DNA of 64,000 bases. Source: Aquila chrysaetos chrysaetos. Its lineage: Eukaryota; Chordata; Aves; Accipitriformes; Accipitridae. Location: the NCBI RefSeq assembly GCF_900496995.4, contig NC_044022.1, positions 15,762,938 to 15,826,937 on the forward strand, written 5' to 3'. This document shows, piece by piece, positions 1 through 40,399 of this stretch. Every line of letters begins with the position of its first letter. The stretch's first letter is position 1. The notes beneath the pieces are model-generated. The model was not told the DNA's origin and did not search any database. It worked only from the letters and a program-made list of their open reading frames with translations. Made by a program: the position numbers and the translations under genes.

Positions 1-1400
1 CCAGGGTAGTTGAAGACTCTGCCCTGCCAGTCGGCTCCATCCCTCACTTAATGATATATGGGCATAAGTATTCCTGTTTCGGACTGGCCCTTTACTCTTT
101 GCATGGGACTGTCTATAAGAAGACTAGTTCATAGCAAATGCAAAGATGTCTTTTGTGGTGTGAGCTTTCCTTCCCAGTGCACTGGACTGTGACCACTATA
201 AATTACAGACCGTATTGCACAAGCCACCAGATGGTGAAGATAATTGACCTGTGGTCGCAAAAGACTTGGCTGGATGTGAACTGGTGATACAAGAGTGAAA
301 TTAAATAAACAGTTCATCTTTTTACTGTCACTGTGTGAAGACTTGACCATATGTGTTTCTCTGTGTCATCACTTTGGGCTCAGTTATATTCTCACACGGA
401 GGTGCACCTCATGTTTTTGTGGGTGTACAGGAGTAGAAGCTGTGCAGGCATAAGTAGTCCTTACCTGATCTGCATGTAGTATTTCCACAGGTCCCTTTGC
501 ACATAGGGATGAAATCAGGGCCAAATCCAAGAACAGGCGATGCTTTACATTATCAAAGGTATCAAGCAGAGGGACTTAAAGAACAACAGTGGAGAAGTAG
601 GAAGATCTTATGGGGAAAAATATTTTAATTATCTCAAAATTCCAATTTTGGCTGTATGAGTTGCATGTGTGTGTCTGTGGGAAACGGTCTTCCTTTCTTC
701 TTTGGAGCATTAAGCTGTTGATGAACAAAGGCACAAAGGACTGGTTCTGGAGAATGAATGGTGCTCTTGTCCATACGCATGGTCATTCCAGGACAGCCCT
801 GTGAGTGACTGGAATTTTGCCCCCGCTGTTGCCATGTTTTTCTAGGACTCCAGTTTCCATGACTGTAAAGGCTATATATTTCATGAGAATTACAATTTTT
901 TTCTTTTTAGACTGTCCTAAGAGATGGAAAATCTTGGTCCCCTCCCTGCACCTCTCCCCAGTATGTCCTTTTCTGCACCTCCCCCTTTCCAGGAAACAAA
1001 AACACAGAGTAGCCAACTTCTGGGTTGCAAAATATTGATTTCATGCAAATTAGATGGGGGAAAAGCCAGATGCAGTCAGTTTTCTGTCTCCTTTACATGG
1101 AAATAATACTCCCTAAGTGCTCATCTAGTTAGAAGAGAGCAAAGACAGCAAGCATTGCTAATTTTTCTTATATAGAGGTACCTGAATGTTTGAATATGAA
1201 GTAATGCACAGTGAAAGAAATCTCTGGAAGCGTTTATGATTACCATCTATTAGGAATGGAAAACTAAGGAGAATAAGCAAATGGCCTTCATGTGTTCTTC
1301 AAAAATATTTTCAGCTCTTCCTAATCGACTGCTGTATTTCTCCTAGCTACAAAGTGCAAGAATTCTCCTTTTGCTGAGTAAAACCGGGTAAGAGGTGGCT

Positions 1401-1420
1401 CCCCCCCCCCTTCCCCCCCC
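1401..1420 (+). repeat. C-rich tract
   Basis: Ten C bases, TT, then eight C bases. On the minus strand these are G runs with possible quadruplex-forming capacity; no known role. Confidence 0.9.
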
Positions 1421-1973
1421 ACTAGTTATAGTTTTGTAGATTGAAGCACAAATCAGGCAGGAATGAACAAGCACGGTATTTAAAAGGAGCACGCGGATTT
1501 GTGACTGCATGCAGTACCTGCCAAGGTTTGATTTTCTGTAGATGTTTTTGCACTGAATGAAACATCTTTGTTTCCCTCTGTATGATTGTTTACTTATTGT
1601 AAATATATAATTAATTGTATCTTGAATCCTTATCTTATATATCACTAAACTCCAAAGTGACATTCTTTGTAACAGAGACATTTTTCTGTGACTTATTTTA
1701 GTTGGTAGAATTTATAACTCTCTCTTTGGTCAGATTGTTTTTCTGTTAGTTAAGACTGATGATATGAACTTCACTGAACTAGTTTAATGCTTTCCTTGAA
1801 AATTTTAATCTATTTTCCCATATAAATTGTTTGCTAAGCAAAATTCAGTAAAAATAAAGAAAGGATGGAGTCAGGCTGATGTGCTGTCCAAAGGTTTTGA
1901 GCAGCCAGTGTAGAACAGAGCCATTGTCGTTTGAGATGTATGTGGAACCCTTGGCACTGAAGAAGGTTCTGTA

Positions 1974-2318
1974 TTAAAAAATGTTGGACTTGTCTGAATA
2001 GATAAGATCTGCAACCTTCTGTGCCAGGGAGCGTTGCTGTGTTGAGTCAAAGACGACTTTCTGTCGGAGCCTAATGAGAGAATTGTCTTGAGGCACCAAG
2101 CCATACAAACTTGAAGAGACAAGCCAGCCGTGGTTGAATGAGTGGCCCTCAACAATGTGTTCCTTTGAGCTTCTAAGCCTTGCCTTGTAGTTGTGCAGCA
2201 AGGGCCCAGGAGATTCACCAGCCCAGAGAGGCTGTTGTTCATCACTGGATGCTTGGGTCTGAGTGGAGAAGTACATCGTGGAAAAAACAAAGCAGAAAAC
2301 CCCAGGGAAACACTGCAT
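1974..2318 (-). CDS. candidate small intronless ORF, possibly secreted (unrecognised)
   Basis: A 114-codon minus-strand ORF starting at ATG 2318-2316 in a textbook Kozak context (gccaccATG) and ending at TAA 1976-1974. The first 23 residues begin MQCFPGVFCFVFSTMYF and end at a TQA site, resembling a signal peptide with a cleavage point. The rest is hydrophilic with few Cys. An in-frame stop lies at 2357-2355, so it cannot extend far upstream. TATAAAG sits at 2354-2348, only about 36 nt from the ATG, rather close for a normal leader. A second minus frame is also open across the region, which raises the chance of coincidence. I do not recognise the family. It could be a nested gene, a decayed retrocopy, or chance. 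Confidence 0.25.
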   Translation of the reverse strand: MQCFPGVFCFVFSTMYFSTQTQASSDEQQPLWAGESPGPLLHNYKARLRSSKEHIVEGHSFNHGWLVSSSLYGLVPQDNSLIRLRQKVVFDSTQQRSLAQKVADLIYSDKSNIF

Positions 2319-5300
2319 GGTGGCTACTTCCTTCTGCACAGGAGTCCCTTTATATTACTCTGGTGACTGTACTATTTTTTTTTTAAAATGCACTAATCTT
2401 CAGCTTCTTTTTAAAGATTTTCAAGACAGTGGTAAGTAAACAAGTGATTTCTCAAGCCTTTTTAATCTTTCTCAAAATATATATGGTAGGTAGAGATCAC
2501 AGTTCGTGATCTGCTTTTTTAATTGTGTCAGGAAAGCATAGTTAAAAGGCAGTTGCAGTGTACATTGTATGTGATTATTGTCTTTGGAGTAGTGTAATAG
2601 GTGGTCTGTTGTCAGAACATTTTATTGATAACTGAAATGCCTCTTCTGTTGTTTTTTAACCAAGCTAGGAAGCCTTCTTTGGCTGAGTGCTCTCTTAGGG
2701 GCTGAATGGGCTTGATGTGGTCTTTGGACGGTATATTTGATTCTCTGTGTACTATTCTGAAATGATCCATGTGTCCGTGGTGTTTTGTCTTTTCCTCTTT
2801 GAACTTCTAATATCCCAAAAGAATAAGACACAAAGCATTTCCCTGTAATTAATATCATGCTGGTCTGAATGTCTCTAACATAGTTTTTCAACCCATCTGG
2901 TCATAATCCTCAGAAAAGTCCCCGTGCCTCAGTCATGCAGAGATACTGCTGTTCTTTCCCGTAGTCATTCTGCTGTGCTATTCTTAATGATTCAAAAATA
3001 ATCAACAAAGTCCATTTACTTGCTCAATTTATGTTTTATTGCATTTCCAGTAGGATACATAGCGCATGAATCTTCTGAAAGTGCACTTGAAATAGCCATA
3101 AATGGCAGCTGAAAATCGCTCCAAAGTAGTACGGTATTTGCAGTCTACAGGAGGATCTGGCAAGTAAGCATGACTACTGTTTTGTGGTCCTTCTGATTGA
3201 GCATTGAGAAGACAGAAGCATCTTAGCAGCAAAAGGCTAGAAAAAATGTGCCCTTTTTTCCGTTGTAAGAAATGTTTCATTTAGAGAAGAAACCAATGCA
3301 CCTATGAAAAATTATCCTAAATAAGCATACGGATCTTGATTCTGCACATACTTGTGTCAGTTCTGCAGCTTCTGTCAATGTCAGCTGGACAGAATTAGAC
3401 CTCTGCGTTTTTTTTCTGAGGTGAATGGAAAGAGCATCTGTATCTGTTTTGTTTCAGAGGCTTTTATACCATCAGTGGGGTAATGATAAATCTTGATGCA
3501 CCTGCCATAGTGGCACTGTCCTTTGTCGATTGACTTTCATGGCGACAGCCATGAACGAGGAAAGGGATGGAGTGGGAGGGCAATTCAGGGAAAGGAATAG
3601 GCGAACATGGTCTGAGACCACCAAAAGGCATTTGAAAGGAGAAAAACATTGGTTACGTAAATGTATGTGTTTCGCTTTTGATTTACAAAGAAAACAAATT
3701 AAAAAAAAAAACCAAAACAAGTATGTAAAAATAATCCTATGGCTAAGCCTTTGCAGAAGGGCTGACTTCCTCATGTGGTTCTCTGAGACAGCAGAAAGGA
3801 GCCAGCTGTGACCCAAAACCTGTCCCTGGTAACTCAGCTAGTAAGACCTATCCTACAAGCTTTGGAGTTTTAATGAAGTTTGTGCAATTTTGGGATCTGC
3901 CCTGGCTCCTCTCCTGCTGCCTCTCTGCACAGAGTAAATTTGGACCTCTCTGCAAAGTACAGGTTGTGACTACTCAGTTGTATCGGGATGTCCAGGCGAT
4001 TGGGCACTGCTGCACTGGCTGCAGTGAAGCCCCAGAGATGGGGTTCGCCCTACCAGATCTGCACTGGAGTTACTTACCCTAGTTCTCAGCCTTCGGTGGG
4101 AAGAAAGGCACTCATCCTAAAGGCGAATCTCCTAGGTCTCCTGCTTTCCGCTGAGTGAACAGAGCGCCTAGGGAGACTAGCTCAGATGTAGATCTCCAGT
4201 TTTAGATGAAATGGATATTCCTGCAGTTTACTGACTACCCTGCCTGCAGAGTGGCAAGAGTGCTGATTCAGGAGGCCATTTAATCATGTGCCAGTCCTTG
4301 AGAGAAAGACATTTAAAAAAAGAAGGGGAGGGGAGGAAAGTTTAGATATGTTAACTACAAGCAGAATATTCCCAGGTAGTCCATTACAATGTGAAGTATC
4401 AGACAAATATTTTCCTGTAGGAGATAAAACCTTTCACTTGGCTGTTGAGTTTCAAATCCATATTTCACTCATAATTTGAAAAGCTATATGTTTTTAAAGT
4501 CTACTAATTCTAGGTGTATATTCTTGCACACATACATGTACAACACACACATTCTTGTCCCCACCATGTATATCCCACCTGTTACTGATGACCAGTGCAT
4601 GCTCATGAGGTAGATGTGCCAAACCTGTGAGTTTAGGGGCTGCAGATGCAAAGCGATTTTGTGTGTGAGTATAATGTTTGTCTGTACAGAGAGGTTATAT
4701 ATGTTTATGTCAAGGGACCAGTTAAGAGACCAGCTTCCTGCTGTAGGAAACACAGAATAGGACTGTGTGTAACTGGAACAAAAGCAGCTCCAAGCCTGGA
4801 GAGCTCGTCTTTTGAATAGATGGGGCAGATGTGGTTTTGAGGAAAGGAATAATGCAGGAGCAAGGTGATCATGGTGTCGGGTCGGACATGTCGCACCAGC
4901 GCTGTGGCTTTATGCATAACAAATCTGTTCAAAATGTACAAAATTATTTGGAGTATGTAGGAGGTTACTAAGGAGAGATTAACTCTGGGGGGGGAATCAC
5001 AAAAAGGGTACATTTTAATTTTGTCTAAACCAAAAAAGATTCTTTTTGTTCATTCTGATTGTGACTCAGGATAGAAGAATCTATGCAGGCTTGGGAAAAT
5101 TGCTACACAGCAATTCGGTAACGCAAACCTGTAGTCTCCCCTTAAGTTGCATGAAGCCAAAAAAACCTGACCTTTGTGGGTTTCGGGACTCAAATATCCA
5201 GGAGAAAAAGTAGAAGAGAGTAACTGGAAAATGGCTGGGAGGAACCTCAGGTGCTCTCTTCATGCGTCTTTGTTACCTGGAGGCTTGTGCTGCAGATGTC

Positions 5301-6592
5301 AGTGTCCAGGGACAAAGTTACTGTCCCCAGTCAGTCCAGCTGCTCTCCCTCCCTTGCCCTGGGTTTACACCGCTTGAATTGCTCGTGTAGTCATGCCCCA
5401 AGCCAGTCCCGGCAAAATGATCCAGGAAAAACAACCATTAAAAAAGCCATTAAGCTAACCCGGGCATCTTGACTGAGCTAGATACGGGAGCAATTGCAGT
5501 GCTGGCAGATTGGGTAGGAGGAGGCAATCCTGGCTCGGCCTCAGCCAGCGCAGGACATGTGTTGTCATCCTGGCTGTGCAGATCCGCTGGTAGGCAAACG
5601 CTTCTCAGGCAGTACAGGAGGAAAACATATAAGTTGTTTTGTTCACAGGCAAAAGCAAACGCTGGATATAGAGTTTCATGCACCCTCTCAGGTCCTTCTG
5701 GAGCAGTGTTCAGCGATGCGCAGACCTCTGAGACCCCGCACTTAGAGTTAGGGTGCAACGTACCTCTGTACTGCCCTGAGCTGGCTGCCAGGGATGAGCT
5801 GCGTGCATGAGTCGTGCAGGGACATCAATCGGGAGAGGGATTTTTGGAGCAGCATGCTGGCTGCTGTGTTGGGAGGCAGTGTGAACACAATGTTGGAGAG
5901 GCTTGGCAGAACTGCGGCATCCTGAATCGCAGTATGAGGAGGTAAGGGATGAGGCGGGGAGCAGTCTTACCTTTTAGCAGGTTCTAAACGTCTTTCCCTG
6001 ACCCCAGACTTGCAAGGAAAGGAGGTGATCGCTTTGTTGCTGAGATCTGGAGGTTGTGTCAACAGTACAGCACTGGGGTTCTCCTGCCTCAGGTGCTATA
6101 GGTGGGAGGGCGTGAGAGAGCTCTGCACCTTCAGCTACGCGTAAGTGGGCTGCAGCTAACACAAGGTGGGATCCTGGAGTAAGAGAAGCAGTTGTTAAAT
6201 GTAGCAAGTGTGGGTTTGTTCTGCCAAGTTGCTGCTTGAGCAGAGAACAAAGGTAGGTGGTGGCATGAAGTCCTCACACCCTCTCTGAGCTGAGGCAGGA
6301 CTTGTGTTTAGGTGCTAAGGTACACTCCCATGCTCAGCATCCCAGAGAGCTGTTTTATCTAGAGGGAGAGCTGCTGATGGGTGCAATGGGTAGATGATGT
6401 TACTTGGTAAAAGAAGACAGAAATAAAGGTTATTCTGGAGTTTAAGTAAACTCTTCATTCCCACGGAGATTCAGTTACCAAGCATAACATTTATGTGGGG
6501 AAAAGATAACGAAGATCTTGTCTGGCTTAGAGGCAAGGCAAAGTAGTCTACTGATTTTCGGTGGTTGTACCTGTTTCTTGCAGAAACCACCT

Positions 6593-7742
6593 TCATAGAA
6601 TCATAGAATGGTTTGGGTTGGAAGGGACCTTTAAAGATCATCCAGTTCCAACCCCCCTGCCATGGGCAGGGACACCTTCCGCTGCACCAGGTTCCTCAAA
6701 GCCCCATCCAACCTGGCCTTGAACGCTTCCAGGAGCGGGGCATCCACAGCCTCTCCGGGCAACCTGTTCCAGCGCCTCACCACTCTCACAGGGAAGAACT
6801 TCTTCCTTGCATCTAATCTAAATCTACCTTCTTTCAGTTTAAAGCCATTACCCCTTGTCCTATCACTACATGGCCTTGTAAAAGGTCCCTCTCTGGCCTT
6901 CTTTTAGGCACCCTTTAGGTGCTGGAAGGCTGCTATAAGGTCTCCCTAGAGCCTTCTCTTCTCCAGGCTGAACAACCCCAACTCCCTCAGCCTGTGTTCA
7001 CAGGAGAGGTGCTCCAGCCCCCCATCATCTTCGTGGCCTCCTCTGGACTTGCTCCAACAGGTCCATGTCCTTCTTATGTTGGGGGCCCCAGAGCTGAACA
7101 CAGTACTCTGCATGGGGTCTCACGAGAGCAGAGTAGAGGGGGAGAATCACCTCCCTCCACCTGCTGGCCACGCTTCTTTTGATGCAGCCCAGGATACGGT
7201 TGGCTTTCTGGGCTGCAAGCATACATTGCTGGGTCATATTGAGTTTCTCATCAGCCAACAACCCCCAGTCTTTTTCTGCAGGACTGCTCTCAATCCACTC
7301 GTCACCCAGCCTGTATTTGTGCTTGGGATTGCCCCAACCCATGTGCAGGACCTTGCACTTGGCCTTGTTGAACTTCATGAGGTTTGCACAGGCCCACCTC
7401 TCAAGCCTGTCAAGGTTCCTCTGGATGGCATCCCTCCAGCGTGTTGACCACACCACACAGCTTGGTGTCATTGGCAAACTTGCTGAGGATGCACTCAATC
7501 CCACTGTCCATGTCTCTGACAAAGATGTTAAGCAGTGTCGGTCCCACTACTGGCCCCTGAGGAACGCCACTCATCACAGGTCTCCACTCAGACATTGAGC
7601 TGTTGACCACAACTCTTTGAGTGTGACCATCCAGCCAATTCCTTATCCACCGAGTGGTCCATCCATCAAATCCATGTCTCTCCAATTTAGAGACAAGGAT
7701 GTTGTGCGGGACAGTGTCAAATGCTTTGCACAAGTCCAGGTC
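6593..7742 (-). mobile_element. CR1 LINE, 5'-truncated, minus strand
   Basis: The left end carries two copies of ATAGAATC-type octamer, the reverse of the CR1 3' terminus, followed by the typical CR1 3' UTR. Minus-strand translations give CR1 reverse-transcriptase pieces: [17 protein letters not shown] and a degenerate FANDTKL in place of the catalytic YADDTKL. The C-terminal part is in another frame (about 7025-7522), so a frameshift breaks the ORF. About 1.15 kb remains of a roughly 4.5-kb element. It is non-functional and antisense to MTMR2. Confidence 0.95.
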
Positions 7743-10700
7743 TTAGTGATGGTTGTGACAGATACGGCCAGTGTGTGGCTCTACTTCAAGGTGGTCCTAT
7801 TCCTAAGTAATGCTGATTCTGCCCAGCTCTGGCTGTGACCTTCATTGCAGATCTTTAAGCACTCTTTGTTTCTGTTCCCAGCAAACAATTTAAAAACCTG
7901 AGGCACGCAGAGGCGGAACATTTCATTTACAGATGTATATGGTACCTGCCTCAATAGTGTTAATGCATCCGTAGCCAGCTGTCACTTGCCTGCACCTGGG
8001 CTGCTGCAGTCATGTCCCTGGCTCCCCTACCTGCTTCCTTGCCTCACTGGAGCTCGCTCTTTGATTTTGCAAGATTTGCAGAGTTCTAAATCTGGGCCGA
8101 GCAGTGTTATTTTTAGAGTCTTGAAAATAGGCTAATAGACAAAAAAAGATTTTTCTCACAGTTTAATGAACATTTTTTGGATTTGGGGAGGGAAGGGGAG
8201 GATGGCAGTAAGATGGAAGGGCTTTTCATGTCATCTTCTTAGTCATATAAGGGGCAGAGGGTCCATCTATGGTGTTAGCGTCCTCCCAGAACTCCATGTG
8301 CATTGTCCCATCCCATTCTTCCCAGAACTCCTCTTTTCTTATCCACCCACTTTTCCTCCCTCCTGCCACCCCCTGTCCTTTAGCGCTGCCCCAGATGTCT
8401 TCTCCTGTGCCTGCTGCCTGCATTGTCAGCTGCACACAGATTGCATTTCCCCAAATCAATTTCAAGGAGCCATTGATGGAGGTGGATTTCAGGAAAACGC
8501 CTACTGTTCATTTCTCGGTTTCTGCTAGGCCGGGTTTCAAGTGTTCTCATTCCAGCCAGGAGGTCTGGAGCTGGGCAGATGCTGCAAAGACCAGCACACC
8601 AGAGAAGTGTTTGTCCTGGGCTTTCTGACCATGTCTGTCTCAGCCTCTTGGGAAAGATAACTGTTATCCATGGGCAATGTGCTTGCGTCGACTTTGAAAT
8701 TATCATGTAGGCAGCTGGTGCTGTGTTACCTGAGGTCGGTCATTTGGCTATGGTCAGTTAAGGGGTGGTGAAAATGAGTTTAGTCCTCAAATGTGTACAA
8801 AAAAAGAAAAAGAAATAATAATTAAAAAAAAAAAAGCAGGGGGGAAGGCAAGGGGGCAGAAGCTGTCAACTGTGAAGTGCTGTGCTTCCAGGAGGCCATC
8901 CGTCCACTGCCCTGTGTTGAAGTGAGCGCAGGTTTGTATTGCTAACCCTTCCCTCTGAACCTGGGGACTCCACATTTCAGAGAGTGTGAGTGAGCAGATG
9001 GATTTTATTAGACTTAGAAGAGCCAATTTTTAAACTGAAAAAGCTTTCAACCTTTTCTTTACAGAATGGTGTTGACATGGAGGTCTTTGTCTTTCGGAAG
9101 CTTGCCTCTTCCCTCCTTCTCTCCCCCACCTGCAGTACGGTGTTTAAAACCCACCTGAACACTGCCCACCTAGTGATCATGGCAGCTGTTTGTCATACCA
9201 AATGCTTTCTATGTATCTTACCTCATATTTGTTTTGGCTTAAGATATAGCCCAGTCCTCCAAATGTTTACCGCTGGACATGCTCCCGCTGACATCTGCAG
9301 GAGAGCAGCAAGTCCAGCTGTTGACTGAAGTGATCCTAGTAGCAGCTGCTGCCCGTTTGGGGTATGGACCTTCTCAAACAAGTTGCGATCGTGTCCTGAA
9401 CACAGAGTGTATTTTTACTAATGTCCTCCCAAGATAAAAGGCCACAAAGATGACCACCACTTAGGGACTAATTAGCCAGAAGCCTCCGTCTCATTTGGCA
9501 TAATCCAGATGTTGCCCTGCTGATTTCAAGGCTGTTAAGTGCAAAAATCGACACACAGGAGTTGAGAGTGGGTCTATATCACAGGCTTTTGGGAGGCCGT
9601 CAGTCAGGGCTTTGATGGGATGTGTGATCTTTGGCCAACACAGCTGTGCTGACAAGAAGTCGCCAGCAAAGACTTCTGCTAGTTATACCAGCAAAACCTT
9701 GATTTTACTGGTATTGCTGACATGGCAGAGGAGAAGCTTTCCTGCAAGTTCAGTACTCCCAGTGCGAGCTCTGTCAATGGTGACCTCCCTTTACCCATCC
9801 TGTAGACCCCAGTCTGGCTGCTCTGGCAGCCTCCCTGGTAAGAGCTGGCCTAAGCGGGTGCAGTTGTGAGTTTCCTGTTAGGAGGCCAGGACTGTGCTTG
9901 CTTTTATTATTATTTTTTTTTTTAAGAGTCTTTTGAATGCATTTTTTAAAATGTACATCTTGTTCTCAAGAAGGCTTTGATCTTGTTAATCTTTTCATCT
10001 ATACATCAATCTGTTGTGTGAAAATGCTGGAACGTGCTTTTGTTGTGGCATGGGGTTTCTTTGGGTTTTGTTTTCATTTTTTTGCATAGTTTAGAGAATT
10101 TTTCTTCCCTGAGGCTCTCCCTCTGGCTTGATCTTACATGAAAGTTGACCACAGACGTGTCAGGTTCTAGAGTGCCACTTTAAGCCATGTCTTTGAATTT
10201 TCTTTGCAGGGATTTCCTGATATCAAATTAAACCAATTCTTTTTCCTTGCATTAAGATAAAGAAAGCATTTTGGGTGACTCTGCACATTCAGTTGTGAGC
10301 AGACATGAGCTCTCTGCCTGTCTCTACCAGGTGGGATGCATGCCAACTTTCAACCCAAAGTCCTGTGGTTGCTACAGCATGAGGCAGGGTCTGGACTAAC
10401 TTACCTGCTCTCTGTCTATGTTATTAGGTCAAGCAACTGGTGTGCTGCAGTGGTTGTGGTCATTTGGCCGGTTTGAGGCATGGGCAATATGATTAAATCC
10501 ATCTGTGTTTCGCCATATAGACTTAGCCTTAATCTTGGTCACTTACATATGCCCTTTTCCCTTAGTTCTTACCATAGGTTTAGACCTCAGGTTATGCTTT
10601 CATAGTTACAGCCATGCTTTCCTAAAATGTCCGTCTGCTCGTGATAGCAGCTGTGTAAATGCAGTCATATCTGTGAAAAGTAATGCCCTGTGGTATAAGT

Positions 10701-11355
10701 TTATCCCAAGAGAAAGTGGAGGAGGGGTCCTCTGGCAGCCAAAAAAAAATCAAAACTGTACCTCCTATACAGGCCTATCAAAATACAACCTTTGTAACAA
10801 GTCACTAATACTGAGCTGAATCAGGATCTTTGCAGTTGTTGGACCCTCATTGAAGACAGTGGTGTGACAAGGTGTCCCTTTTAACTTTCCTCAGTGTAAA
10901 CTAGAAATTGCTGTACTTCATAGTTTATAGCATCATGGTAACAGTTGATCACTTCGACTGGGAAAGGAACCAATCCCTTTGGTTCTGTGTGTAACTCTGT
11001 GGACAGAGAGCTTGACTCGTGTTGATCGGTTGGGGAGGAGAAGGTTGGAGCATGAAAGGCAGCCACGTGGGAAGTGTGCTGCCAACGCACAGAGCCTGCT
11101 TCGAATAGCTTCTCCATCGCAGACACCCTTGCTTAAACACTTGTGTGTGACCCAATGGTATGCTCAAGGACTGCATGGAGGTCTTTCACATGCTTTGTGT
11201 TGACCTTTCAGAGGCTGAGACACTAGGCAGTACCTCAAGATCTTTGAATATTTGTTGTCCTTGATATTATTGATCCATTGCAGGTAAGTAAGTGTAAGCT
11301 TCTCAGTTTATGAAAACGTAATGAATTTCTTTTTCTACCTCTGTCTTTTGCCTAG

Positions 11356-38180
<26,825 letters not shown>

Positions 38181-38340
38181 TATGGACTTTTTTTTGCCAA
38201 GTACCTTCCCAGGACCATGGGGGCAGCTTTTTTGAAACCCTCTGGATTTCCAGCGTGGTGTCTGGGAGCTGCCAATCTATTTATTTATTTCTCTCCAGGG
38301 TAATTTATTAGTACTGTAGCACTAGAGGAAGCTTAAGCAA

Positions 38341-38363
38341 AAACAAACAAACAAACAAACAAG
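38341..38363 (+). repeat. (CAAA)n simple repeat in the MTMR2 3' UTR
   Basis: About five tandem CAAA units, 160 bp after the stop codon. Likely length-polymorphic. Confidence 0.9.
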
Positions 38364-38809
38364 GCCCCCTATGCAATTAACCTTCTCAGTGGCTAGATTA
38401 TAATACAAGCTAATTGCACTTGCCACCTAAAAGAAACCTAGAGCTCTTTCTCTGTTCACTTATGTGCTGGAAATCACTCGGCTTTAAAGAGAAACTGTGC
38501 ACTAGAATGAAGTACTGTGGAGGAAAAATATCTACTCAGAAGTTTGAAAAAGCTCCCCTTTGTTAAAAGGAACTACTGAATCTGGCTTTGTATTGGAGCC
38601 TAGAATACAGCTGTAAAGTCATGAAACCCTCCACTATTAATGTCTGCATAGCAGTGTTGACGGGAGCATTTGCCAACATACTTAGAGACAAGCAGTGATA
38701 GCGATAGCATCTGGAACATATCACCGTTCTCACTTTTCCCTTCACTTCTATCTAGATCATAGGAAGCCATGTAAACAATGCCTTATTTAAAGAAAGGGCA
38801 GCTTCTACC

Positions 38810-38815
38810 AATAAA
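38810..38815 (+). terminator. candidate proximal poly(A) signal, MTMR2
   Basis: AATAAA 630 bp after the stop codon. Use of this site would give a short 3' UTR. The downstream sequence is not strikingly GU-rich, so use is uncertain. Confidence 0.3.
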
Positions 38816-40090
38816 ACCTGATGGTAGAGGAGCGACCTACATGACTTGACTTTGTAGGACAAAGTTTACTTCCATCTTTGCAACTTCAGAGTCTCACTTA
38901 CTTACGGTTTACATTGGGTGTGCCAGGATGCAACTTAAGCACCTTTACTTCTGAGGGGGGAAGCAGAGCATGGCTCCCCTGGGCTTTCTGCAGCTCCTCT
39001 GTCCTCCAGTGCCTCCTACTTGTCAGGGGAAGGGTAGTGGAATACCAAGGGGCATGTGTGAACTGCTGGGATCAGTCATTTCATTTTGCTTGGGTAAGCG
39101 TAATTAGTGATTTTAATGCTTCTGTGCAGGATCATAGTGGCGTACTTAAGGTATTTCAGTTTTCTGTTAACTAGTGGAAGCAAGTGTGTATCAACCAAAG
39201 AAACCTTTCTGCCTGCAGAACTTGCAACTGCTACCTAAGGTTATTCTGGTAGATTAAACAGCTTAGCCAGTTTCTGAGGCCTATGTTTAGGTCTCTTTCC
39301 TCATAGCATACTTCAAGAATTAGTGTCACCTGACTAAACTTAAGTCCAAATTCAGTTTTAATACAAAATTTTGCTGTAAAAGTGGAGATAAAAAAACACA
39401 CTTGGTGAAACCATGACTGCCCTATTGCTCTTCCAAACAGGTAAGTGCAGGGTTGTAGAAGGTTGGGCTTACAGCGAAGGAAGTTATGTATGTGCAAGGA
39501 TCTTCACTCCAGGCTGCTTCTCACCTCCATGCTAAGGAAGAGGGGCACTGCTTGGTCTGGGTTCCTGTGTTGCTCTTTTATGATAGGATCCCATACTGTG
39601 GTCACCTGTTTAATACACCCATCAGCATGCTGCTTCACTCAGCCTCTCTTCCACGATAGAGAAGTATTTTCTGAGAGAGTATAAGAGTGGACCAATTTAC
39701 ACATAAGAAATTGCCTTTCAAAAGCCACATTCCTTCCGAGGCAGTAACCGTAATTTCCCCCTGCAGTCTCCATTTCTGCCTGCTCTACTGCAGTCAGCAT
39801 CTCAGTACTTACAGAGAAATCCACAGCCACCTTCTGACAGAATGAGGAACAGGCTGTATAGCATTGCTGCACTTGTTACAGGGTGGCCTGAGATGTTACG
39901 GTTCAATAGTGCGAAGAATCCACACAAAATACCTTCTGAAGGACTTGGATTTGCTTTAAGGTTGAAGGGCAGATCTGCTCTTACGTACAATCACTATATA
40001 AGATGGTTCATAGCATTATTCTATATTAGCAAATTGACTATGTGTGTATATTTTGTTTCTTGATGAAGGCTGTTTGGTTTCCTTAACGCT

Positions 40091-40096
40091 AATAAA
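40091..40096 (+). terminator. candidate distal poly(A) signal, MTMR2
   Basis: AATAAA followed within 25-50 bp by T-rich sequence. Further AATAAA copies lie at 40179-40184 and 40389-40394, the latter at the start of an A tract. One of these three probably ends the MTMR2 transcript. Confidence 0.5.
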
Positions 40097-40399
40097 AAAT
40101 TGATAAATGGGTAAAGTTCTTGGGCTCTTATTTTCAACTATGTGGTTCTCCAGAGTACTCATAGCACATGCAAATGTTAATAAAATAGCACTGAAAATTT
40201 AGTGTATCAAAGCCAAATCTCTCTCATTCTTCTGCAGGTGGTCTTACAAGCTGCTAAGGTTCAAACTCTGAAATTTAGAATGATGGGAAAACAAAATTTA
40301 TCTTTGGACAAGTTCCTCTTATCCTGTATGGACCAGTATTAATACAGATACAGTGCTTAGCTGCTCAATATTACAAAAATACTTTCACAATAAAAAAAA

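Larger units (their letters stand above)
1..11355 (+). other. intron or upstream DNA of MTMR2
   Basis: No exon for human residues 1-62 was recognised here, and there is no CpG island that would mark the MTMR2 promoter. It most likely is part of the intron before the residue-63 exon. It contains a C-rich tract (1401-1420), an antisense small ORF (1974-2318) and a CR1 (6593-7742). The remainder shows no feature I can support. Confidence 0.6.
38181..40200 (+). other. MTMR2: MTMR2 3' UTR (end approximate)
   Basis: Non-coding sequence follows the TAA. It holds a CAAA-type simple repeat near 38341-38363 and three later AATAAA signals. Human MTMR2 has a long 3' UTR, so an end near 40.1-40.4 kb is plausible; the exact end is inferred, not seen. 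Confidence 0.6.

Noticed and set aside
2348..2354. TATAAAG as promoter of the small antisense ORF
   Set aside because: At 36 nt from the ATG it would leave almost no leader; kept only as a remark.
7025..7733. Two minus-strand ORFs that might be genes
   Set aside because: They are reverse-transcriptase pieces of a broken CR1 LINE, with conserved RT phrases and a frameshift.
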